DNA from: Vogesella sp. LIG4
GTDB lineage: Bacteria; Pseudomonadota; Gammaproteobacteria; Burkholderiales; Chromobacteriaceae
Assembly: GCF_900090205.1 (NCBI RefSeq)
Contig: NZ_LT607802.1
Span: forward strand, 3,798,151-3,862,150
Reading direction: 5' to 3'
DNA length: 64,000 nt
Shown here: positions 31,359-38,567 of the stretch, piece after piece
How positions within the stretch are numbered: position 1 is the first letter of the stretch
Layout of the letters: each line of letters starts with the position of its first letter
Notes under the pieces: generated by a model
What the model was told of the DNA's origin: nothing
The model's input: the letters and a program-made list of their open reading frames with translations, nothing else
Databases searched by the model: none
Program-made: the position numbers and the translations under genes

Positions 31359-31468
31359 GCCCCCCGCGATGAGCCCGGCGCAGCAGCAACTGCTGTTCAA
31401 CAGCAGCGCCGCGGCGGTGGAGATATTTTTGTAAAACCGGCGTTTTGGCAGCCGAATTAAAAAAGCGC

Positions 31469-31497
31469 TTGCCAGCGGCAAGAAAGCTGACTAATAT
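31469..31497 (+). promoter_or_regulatory. Sigma-70 promoter of tRNA-Thr
   Basis: TTGCCA (31469-31474) and TAATAT (31492-31497) are separated by exactly 17 bases. The predicted transcript would start near 31504, five bases before the mature tRNA. Confidence 0.75.
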
Positions 31498-31508
31498 TCG
31501 CCGCCTAC

Positions 31509-31584
31509 GCCGGTGTAGCTCAGTTGGTAGAGCACCTGACTTGTAATCAGGGGGTCGCGAGTTCGATTCCTGCCGCCGGCACCA
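31509..31584 (+). tRNA. tRNA-Thr (anticodon TGT)
   Basis: 76 bases with encoded CCA. The acceptor GCCGGTG pairs with CGCCGGC (one G-T pair). The D arm holds AGCTCAGTTGGTAGAGC, the anticodon stem CCTGA/TCAGG encloses loop CTTGTAA with anticodon TGT (31542-31544), and the T arm contains GTTCGATTC. The anticodon reads ACA threonine codons. An integrase gene lies directly downstream, so this is the likely integration site of the following island. Confidence 0.97.
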
Positions 31585-31590
31585 ATACAG

Positions 31591-31626
31591 AAGGGCCTCA
31601 CAGCGATGTGAGGCCCTTTGCTTTTG
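31591..31626 (+). terminator. Terminator after tRNA-Thr
   Basis: AAGGGCCTCAC pairs with GTGAGGCCCTT around AGCGAT and is followed by TGCTTTTG. Confidence 0.75.
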
Positions 31627-31657
31627 CTTCGCAATTCCGGCCTTGCTCCGCAAAAAG

Positions 31658-32706
31658 TCATTTCGTCGGCCCTACTTTGGCCCCTCTCCGGTTCCTAATG
31701 TACTGCTCAGTCATAGTGACTGAGCTGTGGCCAAGCTGTTTTTGCGCCTGGCGGATATCACCAGAAGCGTCCGCTTTGTCGGTACCGGCTTTGGCCCGGA
31801 GATCCCGGAATTGGAACGCGGCAATCTCGGCCGCCAGTTGGGGAAACTTCAGCGCAGCATCCCTGCGCGCATCTTCAAACCGTCCTCGCAGACCGCCTTT
31901 CGTCAACGGCCTCCCATCGTCTTTGACGATCAGCTTCAGCGGGCGCACTTTGAAGGCGGACTTCCGGCGATTGATCCTGGCCAGCAACTCGGCGAGCTAC
32001 CTTCCACAGACACCCGTAACTTGGTGCCGGTCTTGTGCTGGTCAAGGTAAATGAAGCCATCACGCATGTTATGGTCGCTCAGCTTCAACGTATCCGCCGG
32101 CCGCTGCCCAATGAGGTAAGCCAAGTCCATGGCGTCGCGCAGCGCCTGGTCGCCGGCCTCGTACACAACTCGGAATACGTCGTCCTCGACGTAAATATTG
32201 CGCCCGGCCTCAGAATTCCCACGGATGCCGGTGCAGGGGTTGGGCTGGTTGGTATAGCCCCAGCCACGCGCGCAGTTCCAGATATGCGAGAACAGCGCCT
32301 TTTCCCGGTTGGCTGCTACCGGGGAACCACTACGCCACGTCATGTACTTCCTGATGTGATGCGCTTCGATGTCATCCAACGGCGCCGGCTCGGGGTCGCA
32401 GAAGAACTTCAGTAGGAACTTGGATTCGCGGAGATTGTTTATCTGGCTGCGCGGGGCCTTGGCCGGAAGCACCTCTTGCAGATATCGCTCCCAGGCATCC
32501 CGAAATGTTGGCCGGTTTACTGGCGGCACTTTGGCCTGCTCCAGTTCTGCCCACTTCATCACAGCCAAGGGGTAGTCTGACCCCAGTGGTATCTCTCGGC
32601 GTGGCTTCTCGCCGGTATCGTAGTAGTAATAGACGACACCACTGCGCTGCTTGCGCGCACGCATACCGCGCGGCAGATTCAGATTTACAGTTGGTTTGCG
32701 CCCCAT
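31658..32706 (-). pseudogene. int: Phage-type tyrosine integrase, frameshifted
   Basis: The first part, from ATG 32706 (MGRKPTVNLNLPRGMRARKQRSG), gives the arm-type binding and core-binding regions and the first catalytic arginine (YLIGQRPADTLKL). It goes out of frame at about 31998. The other frame then continues with LLARINRRKSAFKVRPLKL, FQFRDLRAKAGTD (H/R region) and QLGHSSVTMTEQYIR with the tyrosine nucleophile. The reading would be restored by one extra base in GGTAGCTC (expected GGTGAGCTC), a spot without a homopolymer. It lies directly after tRNA-Thr, facing it, as usual for tRNA-integrating elements. Confidence 0.85.
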
Positions 32707-32725
32707 GATGTAGTCCTGTCTGTCC

Positions 32726-32941
32726 TTAAATCGCCGGCTGCCATTTAGGCTTGGCGGCAACTTCCTTCTTCGCACTGCCTTCCACTGCAGACCTTGTCAC
32801 CACCGGCCTTCCGCAGGCATTTACCCTGAACGGGACGCCCATCATTCGCAGGGCCTCTACCTGTTTCGATTTCAGCTTTCTACCCGTCAATGTTGCCACC
32901 TCATCAGCGGTCAAAAACAGGGCATCATTTATGTCCGTCAT
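32726..32941 (-). CDS. DUF4224 family phage protein
   Basis: 71 residues: FLTADEVATLTGRKLKSKQVEALRMMGVPFRVNACGRPVVTRSAVEG. This is the short DUF4224 pattern, a helix-turn-helix-like domain (TADEVATLTG) found next to phage integrases, where it may act as an excisionase or regulator. GGGAGG lies eight bases before the ATG. It sits 20 bases upstream of the integrase on the same strand and seems intact. Confidence 0.8.
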   Translation of the reverse strand: MTDINDALFLTADEVATLTGRKLKSKQVEALRMMGVPFRVNACGRPVVTRSAVEGSAKKEVAAKPKWQPAI

Positions 32942-33015
32942 AGCATCCTCCCAACCCTGGCGATATTGAAAACGCCGACCATCTGGCCGGCGTGTCGTCG
33001 ATTCGTGTCTACATG

Positions 33016-33534
33016 TCAGGCGGCCTTGCGCTCCGCCAGCCTCACCCGCTTCGCCGTCTCGATTCCCTCCTCCACGATCAGTGCCGCTTCGTGCAACACC
33101 GTCAGCAGCTCGCCGCGCGTCAGCACCGGGATGATGTTGCGCATGGCGTCCAGGGCGTCCTTGACGTTGCGGTATTGCTCGCCCGTGCCTATCAGCCGGC
33201 CGGTGGTGCGATAGCGTTCACCGATAGCCTGCAGCTCGTCCGACGCCACCATGCCGGTCATGCGGAAGGTCGCGCCCAGCTCCTTTGTCTCCGGCGTGCC
33301 GCGTTCGATCAGCAGCTTGCCGGCGCAGAAGGTGGCCACGGCCATCTCGCACAGCCGGGTGAAGCCTTCCACATCCACCGTGCCCAGCAGCAGGCGCTCG
33401 TAGTCGGCCAGCGGCTCGTCCAGGATGTCCACGTCGTTGGTGGCGGTGTTCATCGCCTGGCCGATGGCCAGCTTGAACGTGTCGAAGCTGGGGCGGTGCT
33501 TACGCGGGTTATACTTCTTGCGTGGCTTACTCAT
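33016..33534 (-). CDS. Conserved phage protein of unknown function
   Basis: 172 residues from the ATG at 33534, which overlaps the methyltransferase stop (ATGA) and has GGGAGG upstream. The start MSKPRKKYNPRKHRPSFDTFKLAIG is very basic; the rest is helical and acidic/neutral (LAIGQAMNTATNDVDILDEPLADYERLLLGTVDVEGFTRLC). No enzyme motif is seen. Similar small proteins accompany methyltransferases in betaproteobacterial prophages, but I cannot name a function. Confidence 0.6.
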   Translation of the reverse strand: MSKPRKKYNPRKHRPSFDTFKLAIGQAMNTATNDVDILDEPLADYERLLLGTVDVEGFTRLCEMAVATFCAGKLLIERGTPETKELGATFRMTGMVASDELQAIGERYRTTGRLIGTGEQYRNVKDALDAMRNIIPVLTRGELLTVLHEAALIVEEGIETAKRVRLAERKAA

Positions 33535-34449
33535 GCGGCCTCCCTGATTGCGTTGATGATGTCGTGCATCACCGGCGGACATACCGCATTCCCCAACATG
33601 TGAACGGCGAGGTGGTGTTGCTCCGGCAGGATGTAGCCCGCTGGAAACCCCATGGCTGTCCGGCATTCCTGCGCAGTGAGCATCCGCATACGGTCACCAT
33701 CGATGATGGCCCACCGGTCACGCGTCGTGATCGTGCCGATTGGGCGGCCTAGGCTGCGGCCAGTTTCTCCGGAGCCGGTGCCGTAATACGGAGCTAAGAA
33801 GCGATCACCAAAGCGGGCCCGGCCTGCCGCAATTCGTTTCAAGGTTGCGGGGCTGCGCCCTGGTCGCTCGATCTGGCTCCAATTGCCTGCGGCGAAGTCA
33901 ATGAAGCTGTCGGCGCCGATGTGCTCATGCTTTGGCAGTCGCAGCTCAATCGGGTGCTGGCTACGTGTCATCACCAGATAGAGGCGATCTCGGTTTTGAG
34001 CCACGCCGTGGTCGGCTGCGTCTAAGATGTAAGGCTGGATGGCATAGCCCAGCGCGTGCAGTGCTTGCCGCCATGCCGGATACAGCTTCCAGCGCGTGAA
34101 TGCCGGAACGTTCTCCACCACGATGAAATCCTGCAGGTGGTATGGCAACCGCGATGACAGACCACGCTGTTGCGCGGCTGCTGTCATGTTGCGGGTTGCC
34201 ATTCGCCTTTCCGCGAGCCGGGCTGTGCCCCTGGCAGCACGGGCTAGCCAAGAAGCCGTCGTGCGCCGGAATGGTAGATGGGTCAACCTGGTGCATGTCC
34301 TGACATACATGCATGTCACCCGGGTGGTTGCGTGCTTGCAGCTCCACTGCGGCGGGCCAGTGATTACCAGTCCAGACCCCTTCGGCGCCTGCCATGATGG
34401 CGCCCTCACTGGCGCCGCCCATGCCGGCAAATCCGTCAGCTACTTTCAT
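33531..34449 (-). pseudogene. DNA (cytosine-5) methyltransferase, frameshifted
   Basis: The 5' part, from ATG 34449 (MKVADGFAGMGGASEGA), has motif I FAGMGG, and LASPCCQGHSPARGK has the motif IV PC catalytic cysteine. After about 34150 the frame is lost, and a second frame continues with FIVVENVPAFTRW (motif VI ENV), YILDAADHGVAQNRDRLYLV (motif VIII QxRxR) and MLGNAVCPPVMHDIINAI (motif X GNAVCPPV). All motifs are present but split, so one small indel near 34130-34165 inactivates it. This is a phage-borne orphan enzyme with no restriction partner. The gene start and downstream overlap are otherwise normal. Confidence 0.82.
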
Positions 34450-34677
34450 GCTGTACCCCAAGTGAATCAGGCCGCCCAGTAGGCGGCCCGTCGGGTGATC
34501 TTGTTTGGCATCGCATCCCTATCGCTTATCGGAAGCTGTCCGCCTAAGTGTGGAGCCGCCCCCGTCGTGACATATTTAACGACAGTCGAATGCCAACCTA
34601 GTAGAATTGATAGACTCTAACCTTGGTAAACACAGCACAAAACTAGACACAAAGCAAGTTTTGTAACTGACCGTCCA

Positions 34678-36681
34678 ATGACTACAACAGAAAAGACAGC
34701 AAAGCTTGACAGTTTTGCGAGTGGAATGAGCGGGAGTAGTACAGCATCACGTGCTGCTCAGCACCCAATAGCATATCGCCCAGACATTGATGGTCTTCGC
34801 GCCTTAGCAATTTTGTCTGTACTCCTATATCATGCATTCCCCACATTTATTCGAGGGGGATTTATAGGGGTTGATATATTTTTTGTTATATCTGGTTATT
34901 TAATAACTAGCATTATATTTAATAAAATTCAAAATAATGAGTTTTCTTTTTTTGACTTCTACATAAGGCGAATAAAAAGAATATATCCAGCATTACTACT
35001 TGTATTGACTTTCACAACGGCATTTGGCTGGATTATCCTATTGCCATCAGAATTTTCCACCCTTGGGAAACATGTTGCGAGCAGTGTGTTCTTCGTACAA
35101 AACTTCACTCTATATCACGAATCTGGGTACTTCAATCCGCAAGCCACCCTAAAACCTCTTTTGCACATCTGGTCGCTAGGGATAGAAGAACAGTTTTACT
35201 TGATATTTCCTGTAATACTTTTTTCCGCAAAAAAATCAAACAGGAAATTGGCATGGATAATACCAACAATTGCGGCAACATCATTTTTGATTAATATCAT
35301 TAATGTAGCAAGCCATCCAGAAAAAACATTCTTCCTTCCGCACACACGATTCTGGGAGCTGCTTACCGGTTCAATCGTTGCATTAATTGACAAAAAAACA
35401 GAAACGCAAAACATTAAGAAATATAGCGGGCTTTTTTCAGCGCTCGGCATTGCACTAATACTGACAGGTGTCTTCACAACAAAAGAAAGCGACATCTTCC
35501 CTGGCTGGCTTGCATTGATTCCAGTCATTGGCAGCGCCCTCATAATTTACGCCGGGCCGAAGTCAATCACAAACGAAAAAATCCTATCAAACAAGCTGAT
35601 AATTTTGGTTGGACTGATAAGTTATCCACTTTACCTTTGGCACTGGCCAATAATATCCTACTTATATATACTGGGCAATGGCACGCTAAGCGTAGAAAGT
35701 GGTTTTTTTGCAATCTGCATAAGCTTTGCATTAGCCACAGCAACATATTATTTTATTGAAAAGCCAGTCCGCTCAAACAAAAAACAATATAAGTTATTAG
35801 CTTATATGGCAATTACGTCAGCAATATTGACCACCATTGGTTTAGCCATCAATTTTGGAAAAATAACTCCATTTGTCACCACAACACCTCTCCGAGATGT
35901 TTCTTACGCAATCAACGAGTGGGAGTATCCACAAGGTCTTTATACCACAAAGATCAACAATAGCGAGATAAATAAAATAAACGGGGAGAAATATACATTA
36001 TTTATTGGCGACAGCAACATGGCCCAGTACTCCCCTCGGGTTGTTTATTTAGCGAAAAATAAACTAACAAAAAAGGGAGCCATTTTCTTCACAAGAAGCG
36101 GCTGCCCCCCAGTAAGTGGAGCGTTCGAAAAAAAAACCGAGCACTGCAAAACAGCCTTTTTAGACATCAATGTCGCAATAGAAAACCCAGATGTTGACAC
36201 GGTAGTAATAGGGGCGGCGTGGGTCTCATATCTAGGCTTGTCCGCCGATTTTATATACAACAACAAAATAATGAACACTCCGGAGGGCAGAAAAGAACTA
36301 TTCCTCCAATTAGAAAAACAAATAAAAACCATAAGATCAAATGGGAAAAAAATTTTTGTTTTGCTTAACATTCCGACTGGCAATGAACTAAATCCATCAA
36401 ATATCATTAATAGAAATTCGCTTTTAAAATTCAATGCAACCAGAAATTCAGAAATGATTTCAAAATCAGATATTTACATAAAATTTCCATGGCTATCCGA
36501 GCTAAAGCGGGTTGCCACAATAAACGGCGCAACGGTAATTGACCCTTTAGATTATCTATGCAATCAACAAACATGCAGTGGCACAACACCTTCCGGAATG
36601 GCTATTTATAGAGACGCCAATCATTTGAGGCCAACATATGTGCGAAAATATATAAAATACATAGACGCCACAATGCAGTAA
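34678..36681 (+). CDS. Acyltransferase family 3 / SGNH-domain O-acetylase (O-antigen modification type)
   Basis: 667 residues. The N-terminal half is an acyltransferase-3 membrane domain of about ten helices: YRPDIDGLRALAILSVLLYHAF (with the catalytic H), GGFIGVDIFFVISGYLITSIIF, FYIRRIKRIYPALLL and HIWSLGIEEQFYLIFPV. The C-terminal part (from about residue 435) is an SGNH domain: YTLFIGDSNMAQ (GDS nucleophile) and RDANHLRPTYVRKY (D-x-x-H). Such OafA/YrhL-like proteins O-acetylate surface polysaccharides. The gene is much more AT-rich (about 38% GC) than its surroundings, with different codon use, so it is probably recent cargo of the island. No good ribosome site is seen at ATG 34678. Confidence 0.88.
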   Translation: MTTTEKTAKLDSFASGMSGSSTASRAAQHPIAYRPDIDGLRALAILSVLLYHAFPTFIRGGFIGVDIFFVISGYLITSIIFNKIQNNEFSFFDFYIRRIKRIYPALLLVLTFTTAFGWIILLPSEFSTLGKHVASSVFFVQNFTLYHESGYFNPQATLKPLLHIWSLGIEEQFYLIFPVILFSAKKSNRKLAWIIPTIAATSFLINIINVASHPEKTFFLPHTRFWELLTGSIVALIDKKTETQNIKKYSGLFSALGIALILTGVFTTKESDIFPGWLALIPVIGSALIIYAGPKSITNEKILSNKLIILVGLISYPLYLWHWPIISYLYILGNGTLSVESGFFAICISFALATATYYFIEKPVRSNKKQYKLLAYMAITSAILTTIGLAINFGKITPFVTTTPLRDVSYAINEWEYPQGLYTTKINNSEINKINGEKYTLFIGDSNMAQYSPRVVYLAKNKLTKKGAIFFTRSGCPPVSGAFEKKTEHCKTAFLDINVAIENPDVDTVVIGAAWVSYLGLSADFIYNNKIMNTPEGRKELFLQLEKQIKTIRSNGKKIFVLLNIPTGNELNPSNIINRNSLLKFNATRNSEMISKSDIYIKFPWLSELKRVATINGATVIDPLDYLCNQQTCSGTTPSGMAIYRDANHLRPTYVRKYIKYIDATMQ

Positions 36682-36739
36682 TTACCCCACTCGCTCTAAA
36701 AAAACATTCTGAAAGTGACAACAAATAGAGAGGGGCATT

Positions 36740-37087
36740 TCATGCCACCTCCCGCACCAACTGAATCACGTTGTCCTGACTGCCTTCGGGCAGCTTGGCC
36801 ACTACCAGCGCGGCGCGAAGTTCCTGTTTTTCGGCGTCCGCTGCGGCCGACTAGCGCTCCAGCATCGCAATGCGCTCGGTGGCTGACTGCAGCTCAATCT
36901 CGGCGTACTCCTTCTCCGCCCCCAGCGCGAAGTTCTCGCAGCCCAGGCGCTTGATGCCAGCTTCGTTGGTGGCGATGGTCTGCTTAAGGATGGCGATCTC
37001 CTCTATCTGCGCGACGATCTTTTGTGACTGGGCGGTGAGCAGCTCGGCAACGGCCTTGTGCACCGGGAAAATGGCGGTTACTTCCAT
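36740..37087 (-). pseudogene. Coiled-coil phage protein interrupted by an in-frame amber codon
   Basis: From ATG 37087 (MEVTAIFPVHKAVAELLTAQSQKIVAQIEE), with GAGGG upstream, a helical coiled-coil frame runs 78 codons to TAG at 36851-36853. The same frame then stays open, SAAADAEKQELRAALVVAKL and on to NVIQLVREVA, and ends in TGA at 36740. The continuation has the same composition and codon use, so the amber codon is probably a nonsense mutation in a 115-residue protein. Function unknown. Confidence 0.6.
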
Positions 37088-37133
37088 GGTGTATCCCTCA
37101 ATCAAAAGCCCCGCACTTGGCGGGGCTGTGGGG

Positions 37134-37595
37134 TTATGCGTATACGGTTCGATTACCGTCTGAGTGCATGGGGCTAACCACCCCGAGCACTTCCATGTTT
37201 TCGATCAGGCGCGCCGCTTGGTTGTAGCCGATGCGCAGATGGCGCTGCACCGAGGAGATGGACGCCTTGCCAGTGCTGCGCACGATACTTACGGCGTCTT
37301 CGTATAGCGGGTCTCTTGTCTTCAGCACGTTTTCACGCTGATAGACTAGTTGGGACAGGGTCTTGGAAAGTGCGAAGACGGTTTCCTCCAGGTCTCCGCC
37401 TCTCTCGTAGAAACGCACCAGCAGTGCCATCGCCTCGGCAAAGCTGCCTTGCACCTCGGCTAACTCAGCTATGGCAGCCTTCTTCCCAGCGGGAACTTCG
37501 ATCACCACCTTGTTTCCCTGTGCAAAGCACAGGTACTCGCTGATGAACGATGCACCAGTGAAGATCTCGAACTGTCGGACCTTGCTCAGTGGCAT
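37134..37595 (-). CDS. Phage regulator-like protein fused to an FtsK-gamma winged helix (N-terminus frameshifted)
   Basis: 153 residues from ATG 37595. The first 95 residues ([39 protein letters not shown]) resemble a phage regulatory family whose fuller members begin with a helix-turn-helix ending in ADLMG. That missing part is encoded upstream in another frame (about 37644-37714: [26 protein letters not shown]) and is separated by a run of nine G (37632-37640). The last 60 residues ([43 protein letters not shown]) match the FtsK gamma domain, which reads KOPS sequences. There is no ATPase. So the visible gene may be a truncated remnant or start internally. Confidence 0.65.
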   Translation of the reverse strand: MPLSKVRQFEIFTGASFISEYLCFAQGNKVVIEVPAGKKAAIAELAEVQGSFAEAMALLVRFYERGGDLEETVFALSKTLSQLVYQRENVLKTRDPLYEDAVSIVRSTGKASISSVQRHLRIGYNQAARLIENMEVLGVVSPMHSDGNRTVYA

Positions 37596-37823
37596 CGACG
37601 ACTCAGCTAACCAGCAGTAATAGGTTTTAAGCCCCCCCCCATTAGGTCGGCCATCACCTCGGCCGGGCAGCGCAGCTTCTCTGCCGCGTGCTCGGTGCAC
37701 AGATCTATTGCCTCACCCGCACAGCCCAGACCAGAATTCTCGCCAAACAAACAAGGAATTAGCCAATGATGCTTCCTACTGCAGCAGCAATCAAATACTG
37801 CCCGACGCTTCGCACTTCAGTGA

Positions 37824-37863
37824 CAAAAACGGCACAAACCTGCTCAAGGTGGCGCCGTTTTTA
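37824..37863. terminator. Probable terminator at the island end
   Basis: AAAAACGGC pairs with GCCGTTTTT across a 20-base loop that can fold further. It could end transcription on either strand. Confidence 0.55.
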
Positions 37864-37965
37864 TCGCTTTTTTGCATTTCTTTCTCAATGACCCTGAGCA
37901 GTGGATAGCCGCGTGGTTATTGGCTTTCTGGCCTTTTTTCTCCACAAGACTCCTGGGGTCAAACG

Positions 37966-37979
37966 CCCCCCCCCCCCCC
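37966..37979. repeat. Run of 14 C residues upstream of marR
   Basis: An uninterrupted C14 tract followed by CACACACA, 150 bases before the marR gene. Such tracts slip easily during replication. It lies in non-coding DNA at the island border. The length may also be misread by some sequencing methods. Confidence 0.8.
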
Positions 37980-38102
37980 ACACACATGCGCAGCATTCCC
38001 CGGCCGCCCGGCCACGACAATGATTACGCACATGGCATGCGGCGCCACCACCAAGCGCGGAACGCGCTGCATTTGCCTCTACAGCCGCTACGTCGCATAA
38101 TT

Positions 38103-38118
38103 AGTTAGGTTTCTAACT
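38103..38118. promoter_or_regulatory. Inverted repeat, probable MarR operator
   Basis: AGTTAG and CTAACT are perfect inverted repeats separated by GTTT and lie about 12-20 bases before the marR start. Position and symmetry fit autorepression by the downstream MarR protein. Confidence 0.6.
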
Positions 38119-38129
38119 TTTCCGTGGTT

Positions 38130-38567
38130 ATGGCTGTGATGACTCTCGAAGAACGCTTCTCCCGCGCGCTGCACAACACCGCCCGCGCCTGGCGCCTGGC
38201 GCTGGACCGCCGCCTGAAGGACCTGGGCGTCGGGCAGGCCGGCTGGATGACCATTGCCACCGTGGCCAAGGCCACCGAGCCGCTGTCGCAGTCCGAACTG
38301 GCCAACCGTCTGGGGGTGGAAAACCCCACCGTGGTCAGCATGGTGGATCGGCTGGTGAAGGCCGGGCTGCTGCTGCGCGAGCCGTCCACCAGCGATCGCC
38401 GCATCAAGTATCTGGTGCTGACCGATGCCGGCCAGCAGCTGTACCAGCGGGTGCGTGCCGAGGCGGATGCCTTCCGCATTGAACTGCTGCACGACATCGA
38501 CCCCACGCTGCTGGCAACCATGACCAACGTGCTGGAGACCCTGCAAAGCCGCGCCGAGCAAGCCTGA
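38130..38567 (+). CDS. MarR family transcriptional regulator
   Basis: 145 residues from ATG 38130 (MAVMTLEERFSRALHNTARAWRLALDRRL); an ATG three codons later is equally possible, and neither has a clear ribosome site. The winged helix is complete: LSQSELANRLGVENPTVVSMVDRLVKAGLLLREPSTSDRRIKYLVLTDAG, with the DRR wing. It most likely represses itself and the efflux gene that follows, whose ATG overlaps its stop (TGATG). The inducer is unknown, probably an aromatic or antimicrobial compound. Confidence 0.92.
   Translation: MAVMTLEERFSRALHNTARAWRLALDRRLKDLGVGQAGWMTIATVAKATEPLSQSELANRLGVENPTVVSMVDRLVKAGLLLREPSTSDRRIKYLVLTDAGQQLYQRVRAEADAFRIELLHDIDPTLLATMTNVLETLQSRAEQA

Larger units (their letters stand above)
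31585..38100. mobile_element. Decayed integrated element at tRNA-Thr
   Basis: The block starts right after tRNA-Thr with an integrase pointing back at the tRNA, followed by phage-type genes and a cargo acyltransferase of clearly lower GC. At least four genes are broken. No copy of the dispersed 11-mer occurs from 30824 to 39528, the longest gap in the window, which fits foreign origin. I could not find a second copy of the tRNA 3' end, so the right boundary (somewhere between 37.7 kb and the marR operator at 38.1 kb) is approximate and the element probably cannot excise. Confidence 0.75.

Noticed and set aside
36715..36954. A 79-codon plus-strand frame opposite the coiled-coil gene
   Set aside because: Proline/arginine/serine-rich shadow of the minus-strand coiled-coil gene, which has a good ribosome site.
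37708..37908. A 66-codon plus-strand frame near the island end
   Set aside because: It overlaps the frameshifted coding remnant and a terminator, and its composition does not look coding.
37600..38130. Search for an attR copy of the tRNA-Thr 3' end
   Set aside because: No stretch matching the T arm and acceptor end of tRNA-Thr was found, so no att sites are annotated.
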